Part shown: piece after piece, positions 26,818-36,509 of the stretch | Layout: each line of letters begins with the position of its first letter | How positions within the stretch are numbered: position 1 is the stretch's first letter | Assembly (NCBI RefSeq): GCF_009766065.1 | Contig: NZ_LMUE01000012.1 | Location: forward strand, 349,219-413,218 | Direction: 5' to 3' | Origin: Dyella sp. S184 | GTDB taxonomy: Bacteria > Pseudomonadota > Gammaproteobacteria > Xanthomonadales > Rhodanobacteraceae | Length of the DNA: 64,000 nt | Notes under the pieces: generated by a model | The model's database searches: none | Told to the model about the DNA's origin: nothing | Seen by the model: the letters and a program-made list of their open reading frames with translations, nothing else | Translations under genes and position numbers: made by a program

Positions 26818-28833
26818 ATGACGCTGCGTCGCAAGCTGCTGCTGGTCGCCCTGTGCACGCTTGCGTTGCCGATCGCGGGTTGGCTGTACGTGCAGCAGAT
26901 GGAGAGGTTGCTGCGCGAGGGTCAGGCGCAGGCGTTGCTGGCATCGGCGCGCGCAGTGGCGCGTAGCCTGGTGGTGACCGGTGCGGTGGCACCGGGGCAG
27001 GGCAACGGCTGGTATGTGCAGCAGGCGCAAGATCCGATCACTGTGGATGGCTATGGCGACGACTGGGCGCCCTTGACGCCGTGGAGCCAGTCGCTGGGCC
27101 AGCGTGGCCGGTTGTTGCTGGCCGAGGATGCTGACGGGCTGTATCTGTATGCGGACGTGCCGGATGCACAGCGTACCCGCGCCGATGCTGATGACTTGAA
27201 TGCGCTGGCGGCCGATCACCTGATCCTGGCATTGGGCAACGCGGCCGGGCAGCGCCGTTACCTGTTGGCCAGCGCGGCGCCGGGGGCGCTGACGGCGCGA
27301 CCGCTTGATCCGGCCGTTGACGGCTTGCCCGATCTGATCACCGCGCAATGGCAGGAGGACGGCAGCGGTTACCGGGTCGAGCTGCGCCTGCCGCGCAAGC
27401 TGCCGTTGCTCACGCTGGGTGTGGGCGTGTACGACGCCCACGTTGGTGGCGATCCGATGGCGGTGGATACGCGTCCGCTGCTGCGCTACTCCAGCACGCT
27501 TTCCGGCGAGCTGGCGCAGTTTGCGCCTGACCAGGTGCAGGCGCGGGTGTTGTCGCCGCAAGGCTGGTTGCTGGCTCGCAGCGGTCGGCTCAACACGGCG
27601 CCCGGCACTGACGGGCAGCCGGGCTGGTTCGCCTCGATGATCTATCGCTCGCTGCTGGCGACCCGGCTGGAGGATGCCAACCTGTGGTCGCAAGACGTGC
27701 CACGACTGGATACGGCCGAAGTTCGTGAGGCGCGTGCAGGCACTTCGGTCAGCGTCTGGCGCAGTGGTGAGGAGCGTGGCAGCGTGGTGCTCAGCGCCGC
27801 CGTGCCGATCGAGCGGGCAGGGCAGGTGGATGGCGTGCTGCTGCTGGAGCAGGCCAGCCGTGCCGTACCGTTGCTGGCCAACCGGGCGCTGCTCGGGCTG
27901 CTGCTGACCAGCTTCGGCGTGCTGCTGGTCGCTGGCGGCATTCTGCTGGCGTTCGCCACCCGCCTCAGCCTGCGGCTGGGGCGCCTGCGCAATGCGGCCG
28001 AGCGCGCGCAGCTCAATGATGGACGTCTGGACGGCCTGTTCAAGCATGGCCGCTTCCCGATGGTCGACGCATCGGACGAGATCGGTGATCTGGCGCGCAG
28101 CTTCGAGCGCCTGTTCGAGGTGGTCGACGGCTACACCGACTACCTGCGCACGCTGGCCTCGAAACTCTCGCACGAACTCAACACGCCGTTGGCGATCGTC
28201 AAGTCCTCGCTGGACAACCTCGAGCACGCGGCGCTGCCGGCCGAGGCGCAACCCTACCTCGCGCGTGCCCGTGACGGCGTCGCGCGGCTCGGCGCGCTGG
28301 TGCGTGCGATGAGCGAGTCGAGCCGGATGGAGCGCTCGATCATGGCGGCGGAACCGGAAGACGTCGACCTGCGTGACGTAGTGAGCGGCTGTGCCGACGC
28401 CTATCGCCCGCTGATTGGCCAGCGCCGGCTCGAGTGTGTCTTGCCCGAGGCGCCGCTGCATCTGCATTGCGCGCCGGAGCTGATCGCGCAGGCACTGGAC
28501 AAGCTGCTCGACAATGCGCTGTCGTTCACGCCGGAAAGTGGCTGGTTGCGGCTGACCCTGCGCACCACAGTGGACGGTGCCGAGATCGAACTCGCCAACC
28601 AGGGACCGCTGTTGCCCGAAGAGATGCAGGGCCGGCTGTTCGATTCGCTGGTCAGCCTGCGCGACAAAGCCACGCCCGGCGACGCACCACACCTGGGTCT
28701 GGGCCTGTACGTGGTACGGCTGGTGGCCGAGCGTCACGGAGGCGTGGCGGCAGCCCGCAACCTCGACGATGGCAGAGGCGTGGCCTTCAGCTTGCAATTG
28801 CACGGTATGCCGCGACAGCGGTTGAGTGGCTGA
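26818..28833 (+). CDS. pdsS: PdsS-type sensor histidine kinase
   Basis: The 671-aa inner-membrane kinase has an N-terminal helix (~8-25), a large periplasmic domain (~30-355) that begins with a carbohydrate-binding-like DPITVDGYGDDWAPL segment, a second helix (~360-382), a HAMP region, and a kinase core. The phospho-acceptor is His452 in SKLSHELNTP; the ATPase domain has LLDNALSFTPESG and GLGLYVVRLVAERHGG, while the usual DNGPG box is NQGPL. The layout matches PdsS kinases of the proteobacterial dedicated sortase system. It presumably phosphorylates the PdsR-like regulator. No sortase or LPXTG-like substrate is visible here. Confidence 0.88.
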   Translation: MTLRRKLLLVALCTLALPIAGWLYVQQMERLLREGQAQALLASARAVARSLVVTGAVAPGQGNGWYVQQAQDPITVDGYGDDWAPLTPWSQSLGQRGRLLLAEDADGLYLYADVPDAQRTRADADDLNALAADHLILALGNAAGQRRYLLASAAPGALTARPLDPAVDGLPDLITAQWQEDGSGYRVELRLPRKLPLLTLGVGVYDAHVGGDPMAVDTRPLLRYSSTLSGELAQFAPDQVQARVLSPQGWLLARSGRLNTAPGTDGQPGWFASMIYRSLLATRLEDANLWSQDVPRLDTAEVREARAGTSVSVWRSGEERGSVVLSAAVPIERAGQVDGVLLLEQASRAVPLLANRALLGLLLTSFGVLLVAGGILLAFATRLSLRLGRLRNAAERAQLNDGRLDGLFKHGRFPMVDASDEIGDLARSFERLFEVVDGYTDYLRTLASKLSHELNTPLAIVKSSLDNLEHAALPAEAQPYLARARDGVARLGALVRAMSESSRMERSIMAAEPEDVDLRDVVSGCADAYRPLIGQRRLECVLPEAPLHLHCAPELIAQALDKLLDNALSFTPESGWLRLTLRTTVDGAEIELANQGPLLPEEMQGRLFDSLVSLRDKATPGDAPHLGLGLYVVRLVAERHGGVAAARNLDDGRGVAFSLQLHGMPRQRLSG

Positions 28834-28890
28834 GCGCGCGCTTCGCCTACAATGGCTGCTTCCTCAGTTTGGCCATGCGGACTTCCCCAC

Positions 28891-30366
28891 GTGATCTCCC
28901 GAGACGAATTCGACGCGCTGGTTGCCCAGGGGCACACGCGCATCCCGCTGGTGCGCGAGGTGTTTTCCGACCTCGACACGCCGCTGTCGGTGTACCTGAA
29001 GCTGGCCGATGGCCCGTACACCTTTCTGTTCGAATCGGTCGAGGGCGGCGCCACCTGGGGGCGCTATTCGATCATTGGGCTGCCGGCCAAGCGCGTATAC
29101 CGCTTGCGCGGCCACGAGCTGGAAGTGGAGGACTCAGGCGAGGTCACCGACCGCCGCCATCTTGACGATCCGCTAGCCGAGATCGAAAAGCTGCGTTTGC
29201 AGTACGACGTGCCGCGCTTGCCGCAGCTACCAGCGTTCAGCGGTGGCCTGGTCGGCTACTTCGGTTTCGAGACGATTGGCTATATCGAGCCGCGGCTGGC
29301 GCAGTGGAATCGTGCCGATGAACTCGGCACGCCGGACGTGCTGTTGATGCTGGCTGAGGAAGTCGCGGTATTCGACAACCTCAAGGGTCGGCTGTACCTG
29401 ATCGTGCATGCCGATCCATCGCAGCCCCAAGCCTATGCCGAGGCACAACGCCGGCTCGACGCGCTGGTCTACCGGCTGCGCCAGGGTGGTGCCTCGTATC
29501 CGCAGCTCACGCAGTCGATCGCACTGGACGAGGCCGATTTCAAATCCTCGTTCACCCGCGAGGAATTCGAGGCGATGGTCGAGCGCGCGAAGGAATACAT
29601 CCGCGCCGGCGATATCTTCCAGGTGGTGCCGTCGCAGCGGCTCAGTGTCGGCTTCAATGCGCGGCCGGTCGATGTGTACCGTGCACTGCGCGCCATGAAT
29701 CCGTCGCCTTACATGTACTTCGTCGACTTGGGCGACACGCAGATCGTCGGATCTTCACCGGAGACGCTCGCGCGCCTCCGCGACGGCAAGGTGGTGGTAC
29801 GCCCGCTCGCCGGCACGCGCAAGCGCGGTACGACCGAAGCAGAGGACCAGGCGCTGGAAGCCGAACTGCTGGCCGATCCGAAGGAGCGCGCCGAGCACGT
29901 GATGCTGATCGACCTCGGCCGCAATGATGTCGGTCGGATCAGCGAGGTCGGCAGCGTCGAGGTAAGCGAGTCGTTCGCGATCGAGCGCTACTCGCACGTG
30001 ATGCACATCGTCTCGCAGGTACAGGGCACCGCGCGCCCAGGTCTCAGCTACATGGACGTGCTCAAGGCCACGTTCCCCGCCGGCACGCTCAGTGGCGCGC
30101 CGAAGATCCGCGCGCTGGAGATCATCCAGGAGCTGGAGCCGTACAAGCGCAACATCTACGCCGGCGCGATCGGCTGGATCGGCTGGTGGGGCGATGCCGA
30201 CACCGCCATCGCGATCCGCACCGCCATTATCCAGGACGGCCGCCTGCACGTGCAGGCTGGCGCCGGCATCGTCTACGACTCTGACCCCGCCGCCGAGTGG
30301 GAGGAGACCATGAACAAGGGGCGCGCCCTGTTCCGCGCGGTAGCACAGGCCGCCAAGGGACTGTGA
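28891..30366 (+). CDS. trpE: Anthranilate synthase component I
   Basis: The 491-aa enzyme converts chorismate and ammonia to anthranilate, the first step of tryptophan synthesis. Conserved blocks include DTPLSVYLKL (part of the tryptophan-feedback site), PSPYMYFVD, GSSPETL, PLAGTRKRG, DLGRNDVGRI, FPAGTLSGAPKIRA and AGAGIVYDSDP. The GTG at 28891 gives VISRDEFDAL, matching xanthomonad TrpE starts; an earlier ATG at 28852 is less likely because it overlaps a -10-like TACAAT. Its glutaminase partner trpG and trpDC lie 14 kb downstream beyond an accessory block. Confidence 0.96.
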   Translation: MISRDEFDALVAQGHTRIPLVREVFSDLDTPLSVYLKLADGPYTFLFESVEGGATWGRYSIIGLPAKRVYRLRGHELEVEDSGEVTDRRHLDDPLAEIEKLRLQYDVPRLPQLPAFSGGLVGYFGFETIGYIEPRLAQWNRADELGTPDVLLMLAEEVAVFDNLKGRLYLIVHADPSQPQAYAEAQRRLDALVYRLRQGGASYPQLTQSIALDEADFKSSFTREEFEAMVERAKEYIRAGDIFQVVPSQRLSVGFNARPVDVYRALRAMNPSPYMYFVDLGDTQIVGSSPETLARLRDGKVVVRPLAGTRKRGTTEAEDQALEAELLADPKERAEHVMLIDLGRNDVGRISEVGSVEVSESFAIERYSHVMHIVSQVQGTARPGLSYMDVLKATFPAGTLSGAPKIRALEIIQELEPYKRNIYAGAIGWIGWWGDADTAIAIRTAIIQDGRLHVQAGAGIVYDSDPAAEWEETMNKGRALFRAVAQAAKGL

Positions 30367-30497
30367 TTTCAGGTATGGAGAGAATGCAGCGGCGGCGATA
30401 GTTTGCGGCGTCGCTGCCCGTCAGTGCCCGGTTGGCGCTTGTATTCGCCAAGCTCGGCGGCTTGCCTGGAGGTCATGACCTTCGGCACGGCTTTCGC

Positions 30498-30525
30498 TTG
30501 CATTTGATACGATATATTGTTACAG
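30498..30525 (+). promoter_or_regulatory. Candidate promoter/operator of the metal-efflux operon
   Basis: A conspicuously AT-rich stretch (GATACGATATATTGTTACAG) lies 30-55 bp before the first efflux gene in otherwise GC-rich DNA. TTGCAT (30498) and GTTACA (30519) are spaced 15 bp, short for a housekeeping promoter, and the ATATAT core is weakly palindromic, as in repressor operators. No regulator gene is adjacent. Confidence 0.3.
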
Positions 30526-30553
30526 CCAGACTCTCTCTCCAAGACGCGCTCGC

Positions 30554-32170
30554 ATGAACCAGACGTGGGCCGATGTGTTTGCCAGGATCGAACGGACGAG
30601 AGATGAGATAGCTAGGGCAGTCTCGTCGCCTGCTCATTCGTCGCCATCGCGCGCCCGGCCCGTCATCGCGGCTGCGGCCTGTCTGCTAATTGCCGGTTGT
30701 GCCGTAGGGCCCAACTTCAAGCGACCTGCTGCCCCGGCTGTCAGCGATTACACCGCGCACCCGCTCTCGAGCACGGTCGCGATCAAGAACGTCGACGGTG
30801 GCGAAGCCCAACGCTTTGCCAAAGGCAGCGATATTCCCGGCGACTGGTGGACCTTGTTCCATTCCCGGCCGCTCAATGAGCTGATCGAGCAGTCGCTCGC
30901 CAACAATCCCGATCTCAAGGCGGCGCAGGCGGCGTTGTCGGTGGCCAGGGAAAATGTGCTGGCGCAACGGGGTGTTTACTTCCCCAGTGTCTCGGCGGAC
31001 TTTTCGGCCAGCCGCCAGAAGACGCCAGGGACGATCTCGCCCACACCCAGCTCGAACGCCCTGCTTTACAGCCTGTACACCCCGCAGGTCAGCGTTTCGT
31101 ATGCGCCCGATATCTTCGGCCTGAACCGCCGCACGACGGAGTCGGTGAAGGCACAGGAGCAGGCGGTTCGCTTCCAGATGATCGCCACGCAGATCACGCT
31201 CAGCAGCAATGTGGTGGCCGCCGTGGTGCAGGAGGCATCACTGCAGGCGCAGGTTGACGCGACCCGCCAGCTCATCGACATCAACACGAAGATGCTGCAG
31301 ATCCTGCGCTACCAGTTTGCCAAGGGTTATGCCGGCCGGCTTGATGTGGCCGCGCAGGAATCGCAGCTCGCGCAAGTCACCGCCACGTTGCCGCCGCTCA
31401 TCAAGCAACTGGTTCAGCAGCGCGATGCGCTGGCCGTTCTGGTCGGCAAGTTTCCGAGTCAGGCATCGGCTGAGAAATTCGAACTTTCAAGTTTGCAGTT
31501 GCCGCAGGAACTGCCGGTGAGCCTTCCTTCGGTGCTCGTTGCGCAGCGCCCGGATGTGCTGCAGGCCGAGGCCAACATCCATGCGGCCAGCGCCCAGATT
31601 GGCATCGCCATCGCGAACCGGTTGCCCAATATTGCGCTGACCGCGAATGCCGGCAGCAGCGCGCTGGCCATCGGCCAGGTGTTCAAGTCGGGTACGGGTT
31701 TCTGGGGTGTGGGCGCGGATCTGACCGCACCCATTTTTCAGGGCGGCGCCTTGCTGCATCAGGAACGCGCCGCGAAGGCAGCCTATGTGCAGGCGGCAGA
31801 GCAATATCGCAGCACGGTGCTGACGGCCTTCCAGAATGTCGCGGATACATTGACGGCGCTGGATCAGGATGCCGAAGGCCTGAAGGCGGCGGCCGCCGCC
31901 GCGGACGCCGCCAAGGTCACCCTGGACTTGTCACAGCGCCAGTGGAAGGACGGCTACGCCAGCTATCTTTCGCTGCTGAGCGCCGAACAGGCCGATCAGC
32001 AGGCCCGGATCAACCTGGTGCAGGCGCAGGCCAATCGTTATGCCGACACGGCAGCGTTGTTCCAGGCGCTCGGCGGTGGCTGGTGGAACCGCGCGGATTT
32101 GCTGCAGGCGGACCCAATCAAGGCCGACTCAATCAAGGCTGGTTCAACCAAGGCTGACGATGAAAAATAA
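30554..32170 (+). CDS. RND efflux outer-membrane lipoprotein (NodT/CusC-like)
   Basis: The 538-aa TolC-family channel provides the outer-membrane duct of the RND efflux pump. A lipobox LIAGC places the acylated Cys at residue 49, after an unusually long leader, so translation may begin later than 30554. The family signature VGPNF.RP follows, then DWWTLF and two repeats of helical barrel sequence. The C-terminus ends in short imperfect repeats (DPIKADSIKAGSTKAD), probably a simple-sequence expansion. The next gene begins 11 bp before this one ends. Confidence 0.92.
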   Translation: MNQTWADVFARIERTRDEIARAVSSPAHSSPSRARPVIAAAACLLIAGCAVGPNFKRPAAPAVSDYTAHPLSSTVAIKNVDGGEAQRFAKGSDIPGDWWTLFHSRPLNELIEQSLANNPDLKAAQAALSVARENVLAQRGVYFPSVSADFSASRQKTPGTISPTPSSNALLYSLYTPQVSVSYAPDIFGLNRRTTESVKAQEQAVRFQMIATQITLSSNVVAAVVQEASLQAQVDATRQLIDINTKMLQILRYQFAKGYAGRLDVAAQESQLAQVTATLPPLIKQLVQQRDALAVLVGKFPSQASAEKFELSSLQLPQELPVSLPSVLVAQRPDVLQAEANIHAASAQIGIAIANRLPNIALTANAGSSALAIGQVFKSGTGFWGVGADLTAPIFQGGALLHQERAAKAAYVQAAEQYRSTVLTAFQNVADTLTALDQDAEGLKAAAAAADAAKVTLDLSQRQWKDGYASYLSLLSAEQADQQARINLVQAQANRYADTAALFQALGGGWWNRADLLQADPIKADSIKAGSTKADDEK

Positions 32171-33353
32171 ATCGCTTTACGGGATGCCGGCTGCGCAACG
32201 TCGGGGAACCTCCGCGCGCGCACTGGTTGTAGCCGCCATGATGCTGGCGACGGTGGTGTTGTCTACCGGCTGTTCACACCAGGCGGACGACAACGCGCAG
32301 GCCGCCGCGGTGACCGCCCGCAATGTGACCCTGACCGCGGAGCAGCGACAGAGCATCCACCTTTATACGGTCGCACCGTCGACGTTCCACCAGACAGTCG
32401 AGAGCATCGGTGCGGTCGACTTCGACAACGATCAGGCCACCAGCGTGCTGGCGGCGTTCTCCGGCCCGGTGTCGCGGCTGCTCGTTTCCCCCGGCGAGCA
32501 CGTCAAGAAAGGCGACCCGATGGCGATCGTGGATTCGCCGGACTTTGCGGCGGCCATCGGCACGTACAGCAAGGCGCTCGTCACGGCGAAGAACGCTCGC
32601 CGGCTGGCCGATGTGGACAAGGATCTGGTCCAGCACAACGGTGTATCCCAACGTGAGTACGAGCAGTCGCAAACCGACGCTGCCAGCGCCGAGGCCGATC
32701 GCGACGCCGCGCTGCAGGCACTCGTCTCGCTGAGCGTGGATGCGCAGACCATCAAGGACATCCAGGCCGGCCGCTTGGTTTCGCGCATCCAGGGCGTGAT
32801 CCGCTCACCAATCACCGGAACCGTGGTGGAGAAGCTGATCACGCCCGGCGAACTCCTGCAGGCGGGCACCACGCCGTGCTTTACCGTGGCCGATCTTTCG
32901 CGCGTGTGGGTGATGGCGCAGATTTCCGCTTCCGATCTTGCTTCGGTGAGTACGGGCGACACGGCCGACGTGGAGACCGGTATCGATGGGCAGAAGATTT
33001 CCGGCACCGTGGACAACATCTCGGCCGTGGTGAACCCCGATACCCGGGCCGTTATCGCCCGGGTCGTCGTCGAGAATCCCAAAGGCCTGCTGAAGAAGCA
33101 GATGTATGTCCGTGTGCAGATCCATGCCAAGCAGGCAAGCACGGGCATGCTGGTGCCGGTGTCGGCGGTCTTGCGTGACGATGAGAACCTGCCGTTTGTC
33201 TATGCCGCCCAGCACGATGGCAGCTTCGCTCGGCAGCATGTGACGCTCGGTTCACGCACGGGTGACCAATACATTATTCCGGACGGCGTCAACGCCGGTG
33301 ACCAGATCGTGGTCGATGGCGGCATCTTCATCCAGTTCATGCAAAACCAATGA
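32160..33353 (+). CDS. RND efflux periplasmic adaptor (CzcB-like)
   Basis: The 397-aa membrane-fusion protein links the inner-membrane pump to the outer-membrane channel. It has a lipobox LSTGC (Cys ~38), a lipoyl/barrel-sandwich half (VLAAFSGPVSRLLVSPGEHVKKGDPM), an alpha-hairpin (~130-195), the second lipoyl half (VIRSPITGTVVEKLITPGE), and beta-barrel and membrane-proximal domains. No His-rich metal-binding N-terminus is present. It overlaps both neighbours (11 bp upstream, 4 bp ATGA downstream), so the three pump genes form one operon. Confidence 0.92.
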   Translation: MKNKSLYGMPAAQRRGTSARALVVAAMMLATVVLSTGCSHQADDNAQAAAVTARNVTLTAEQRQSIHLYTVAPSTFHQTVESIGAVDFDNDQATSVLAAFSGPVSRLLVSPGEHVKKGDPMAIVDSPDFAAAIGTYSKALVTAKNARRLADVDKDLVQHNGVSQREYEQSQTDAASAEADRDAALQALVSLSVDAQTIKDIQAGRLVSRIQGVIRSPITGTVVEKLITPGELLQAGTTPCFTVADLSRVWVMAQISASDLASVSTGDTADVETGIDGQKISGTVDNISAVVNPDTRAVIARVVVENPKGLLKKQMYVRVQIHAKQASTGMLVPVSAVLRDDENLPFVYAAQHDGSFARQHVTLGSRTGDQYIIPDGVNAGDQIVVDGGIFIQFMQNQ

Positions 33354-36300
33354 GCGACCAACTGCCTTCGACCGGGCCCCAGTCGCGAACGGTCTCGATC
33401 ATGAACCGGATCGTGGCCTCTTCGCTGGGTCAGCCCCTTCTCGTCATCCTGATGGCGCTGCTGCTGGTGGGATCAGGCGCACGCTCCCTGCAGCGCCTGC
33501 CGGTGGATGCTTATCCGGATCTCTCGCCGCCGATCGTCGAGATCATCACCCAGTGGCCCGGGCACGCCGCCGAGGAAGTGGAGCGGCTGATCACGGTACC
33601 GGTCGAGCTCGGCATGAACGGCATTCCGAATTCGGACAATGTCCGCTCGATCTCGCTGTACGGACTGTCCGACGTCATCATCACGTTCCACAACGGTGCG
33701 GGCGACCTGCCTACGCGCCAGGAAGTCTTCAACCGCTTGCCCGACCTGAGCCTGCCGGCTGGCGTGACCCCTTCGGTGTCGCCGCTGTCCGCGCCTTCAG
33801 GCCTGATCTATCGGTACGTGCTGCAAAGCCCGGACCGTTCGCCGATGGAGCTGAAGACCCTCGAGGCCTGGACCATCGAACCACAATACCGGTCTGTGCC
33901 TGGTGTGGCGGATGACTCGGGGTTTGGTGGCGGCACCATGCAATACCAGGTGTTGCTAGACCAGGCCAAGATTGCCGCGGTCGGCTTGTCGGCGGTACAG
34001 GTGGAGGCATCCCTGGCAGCCAACAACAGCAACGCCGGCGGCGGCTTCTATTCGCAGGGCGGCCAGTTCTATTACGTGCGCGGCATGGGCAATCTGGAGA
34101 CGCTGGAAGACATCGGCAACGTGGTGCTGGCGGTGCATGACGGCACCCCGGTCTTGCTGAAGGACGTCGGCCGCGTGGTCATCGGTATCGCGCCGCGCCT
34201 GGGTGAATTCGGCTACGAGAAACAGGACGACGCGGTGGAAGGCGTCATCCTGTTGCGCACGGGTGAAAAAACCCAGGATGTGCTGAAGCGGGTCGAGGCG
34301 AAGACGAAGGAGCTCAACAACGGCGTGCTGCCCAAGGACGTCAAGATTGTCCCGTACTACGACCGCACCGACCTGATCGGGCTGACCACGAAGATCGTGG
34401 AAGGCAACCTGTTGCGCGGCATGTTGCTGGTCATCGTGATCCTCATTTTCTTCCTGTACGACGTACGAGCAGGACTGATTGTCGCGATAACCATACCGCT
34501 GGCCTTGCTGTTCGCCTTCATCTGTCTCGATCTGCAAGGCGCTTCGGCCAACCTGCTGTCGATCGGTGCGATCGACTTCGGCATCCTGGTGGATGCGGCG
34601 GTGGTGATGGTGGAAAACATTTTCCGCCAGATCGCCGAGCGCAAGGGAACGCCGCTCAACGTCAGGGAAATCATCCGGGATGCAGCAGCGGAAGTGGATC
34701 GTCCGCTGTTCTATGCCGTCGCGGTGATCGTGGTCAGCTTCATGCCGATCTATGTCTTGTCGGGGCCTTCCGGGACGCTGTTCAAACCGATGGCCGACAC
34801 GATGATTTTTGCCTTGGTCGGTTCCCTGGTGGTTACCCTCACCTTGTTGCCGGTGCTGTGCGCGTGGTTCATGCGCAAGGGCGTAAAGGAACGACACAAC
34901 CGCGCTTTCGAAGCCACCAAATCGGTCTACGTCAAAGGCCTCGATTTCTGTCTCGCCCATCCGTGGGGGACGACACTCGCCTCGACCCTTCTGCTGCTGT
35001 GTTCGCTGCTGCTGATCCCGCGCATCGGCGCCGAGTTCATGCCGCAACTGGATGAAGGCGCGCTGTGGGTGCGTGCCACCATGCCGTACACCATTTCGTT
35101 CGACGAGTCGGCGAAGATCACCCCGAAGATTCGCGACATCCTGCGCACCTTTCCCGAAGTCACCACGGTCGCCTCGGAACTGGGTCGTCCTGACGATGGC
35201 ACCGATTCGACCGGCTTCTTCAACGTCGAATTCTACGTGGGCCTCAAACCCTACTCGGAATGGAACGGCGCCTATCACACCAAACCCGAGCTGATTGCAG
35301 CGATCAACCAGAAACTGCTGGCCTTCCCCGGTATCAATTTCAATTACACGCAGCCGGCAGAGGATGCGGTGGACGAGGCGGAGACCGGCCTGAAGAGCGC
35401 GCTGGCGGTCAAGGTTTTTGGTTCCGACCTGAATACGCTGCAGCAAAAGGGCAAGGCAATCAAAAAGGTGCTGGAGCAGGTGCGCGGCATCCGTGACGTG
35501 ACCCTGGTGCAGGAACTCGGACAGCCCAGTCTGTCCATCAAGATCAACCGCGCCGCGATTGCCCGTTACGGTTTGAACGTCGCCGACATCAATGGCGTGA
35601 TCACGACCGCCATCGGCGGGGACGTGGCCACCGAGGTGGTGCAGGGAGAAAAGCAGTTCGATCTGGTTGTTCGCCTTGAACAGAAATATCGCGACAACCC
35701 CGAGGAAATCGGCAATATCCTGGTGGCGACGCCCGGCGGTCAGCAGCTTCCGCTGAAGGAGTTCGCGGACATCCAGGTGACCAACGGCGCCTCGTTCATT
35801 TACCGCCAATACAATTCACGCTACATCGGCGTGCAATTTTCGGTGGAAGGACGCGATCTGGCCGGCGCGGTGGAAGACGCCATCCAGCAGGTCAACCAGA
35901 AGGTCAGCGTGCCGCAGGGCTACCACCTGGATTGGGGCGGCGAATACTCGGAATACACCGCTTCGCGTGCGCAAATGAATGTCATTCTTCCGCTCACGCT
36001 AGCGCTGATTTTCCTGTTGCTGTTCACCCTTTACAGCAATTTCAAATTCCCGTTCATCACCGTGCTCGGCGTGCTGCTGTCCGCACCGGTCGGCGGCATC
36101 GTGGCGCTCTGGCTGACCGGCACGCCGTTCTCGGTGTCTTCCGGCATCGGTTTCCTGGCTCTGTTTGGCGTCTCGGTGCAGACGGCCGTCGTGTATATCT
36201 CGTACGTCAACGAGCTACGCCTCAGCGGCACCGGTCTCAACGAGGCGATTCGTCAGGGCGCGATCCTGCGCCTGCGCCCGATCATGATGACCGCGCTGGT

Positions 36301-36475
36301 AGCTGCATTGGGGTTATTGCCGGCAGCGCTGGCCACCGGCGTCGGCACGGATACTCAGCGACCATTTGCCTTGGTCATTGTCAGTGGCCTGTTCACGCGA
36401 CTGTTGATCAGCATCTTCCTGATGCCGGCGCTGTATGCCCTGGTGGCGCGTCCGGATGATCGGCTGGAGGTGTGA
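33350..36475 (+). CDS. Heavy-metal efflux RND pump (CzcA/CusA family)
   Basis: The 1041-aa inner-membrane proton antiporter has the 12-helix RND layout with two large periplasmic loops. The heavy-metal signature in TM4 reads DFGILVDAAVVMVEN, keeping both Asp and the Glu of the proton relay (D402, D408 and E415 in CzcA numbering) but with Ala where CzcA has Gly. No CusA-like methionine cluster was recognised, so Co/Zn/Cd/Ni is likelier than Cu/Ag; this remains inference. It is the last gene of the efflux operon. No cognate two-component or MerR-type regulator is nearby. Confidence 0.94.
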   Translation: MSDQLPSTGPQSRTVSIMNRIVASSLGQPLLVILMALLLVGSGARSLQRLPVDAYPDLSPPIVEIITQWPGHAAEEVERLITVPVELGMNGIPNSDNVRSISLYGLSDVIITFHNGAGDLPTRQEVFNRLPDLSLPAGVTPSVSPLSAPSGLIYRYVLQSPDRSPMELKTLEAWTIEPQYRSVPGVADDSGFGGGTMQYQVLLDQAKIAAVGLSAVQVEASLAANNSNAGGGFYSQGGQFYYVRGMGNLETLEDIGNVVLAVHDGTPVLLKDVGRVVIGIAPRLGEFGYEKQDDAVEGVILLRTGEKTQDVLKRVEAKTKELNNGVLPKDVKIVPYYDRTDLIGLTTKIVEGNLLRGMLLVIVILIFFLYDVRAGLIVAITIPLALLFAFICLDLQGASANLLSIGAIDFGILVDAAVVMVENIFRQIAERKGTPLNVREIIRDAAAEVDRPLFYAVAVIVVSFMPIYVLSGPSGTLFKPMADTMIFALVGSLVVTLTLLPVLCAWFMRKGVKERHNRAFEATKSVYVKGLDFCLAHPWGTTLASTLLLLCSLLLIPRIGAEFMPQLDEGALWVRATMPYTISFDESAKITPKIRDILRTFPEVTTVASELGRPDDGTDSTGFFNVEFYVGLKPYSEWNGAYHTKPELIAAINQKLLAFPGINFNYTQPAEDAVDEAETGLKSALAVKVFGSDLNTLQQKGKAIKKVLEQVRGIRDVTLVQELGQPSLSIKINRAAIARYGLNVADINGVITTAIGGDVATEVVQGEKQFDLVVRLEQKYRDNPEEIGNILVATPGGQQLPLKEFADIQVTNGASFIYRQYNSRYIGVQFSVEGRDLAGAVEDAIQQVNQKVSVPQGYHLDWGGEYSEYTASRAQMNVILPLTLALIFLLLFTLYSNFKFPFITVLGVLLSAPVGGIVALWLTGTPFSVSSGIGFLALFGVSVQTAVVYISYVNELRLSGTGLNEAIRQGAILRLRPIMMTALVAALGLLPAALATGVGTDTQRPFALVIVSGLFTRLLISIFLMPALYALVARPDDRLEV

Positions 36476-36509
36476 AGTGGTTTCCCGTAGATGTGAGTCG
36501 ATCATCACG

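Noticed and set aside
26743..28803. Long open frame on the minus strand opposite the sensor kinase gene (686 codons)
   Set aside because: It mirrors the codons of a clear histidine kinase; the translation is Gln/Arg/His-rich low-complexity sequence typical of antisense frames in high-GC DNA.
28822..28853. TTGAGT and TACAAT as a promoter for trpE
   Set aside because: The spacer is 20 bp, too long for a sigma-70 promoter; only the TACAAT is suggestive.
33956..35809. Long minus-strand frame opposite the RND pump gene
   Set aside because: Same antisense effect; no family motifs, no ribosome site, and the plus strand encodes an intact pump.
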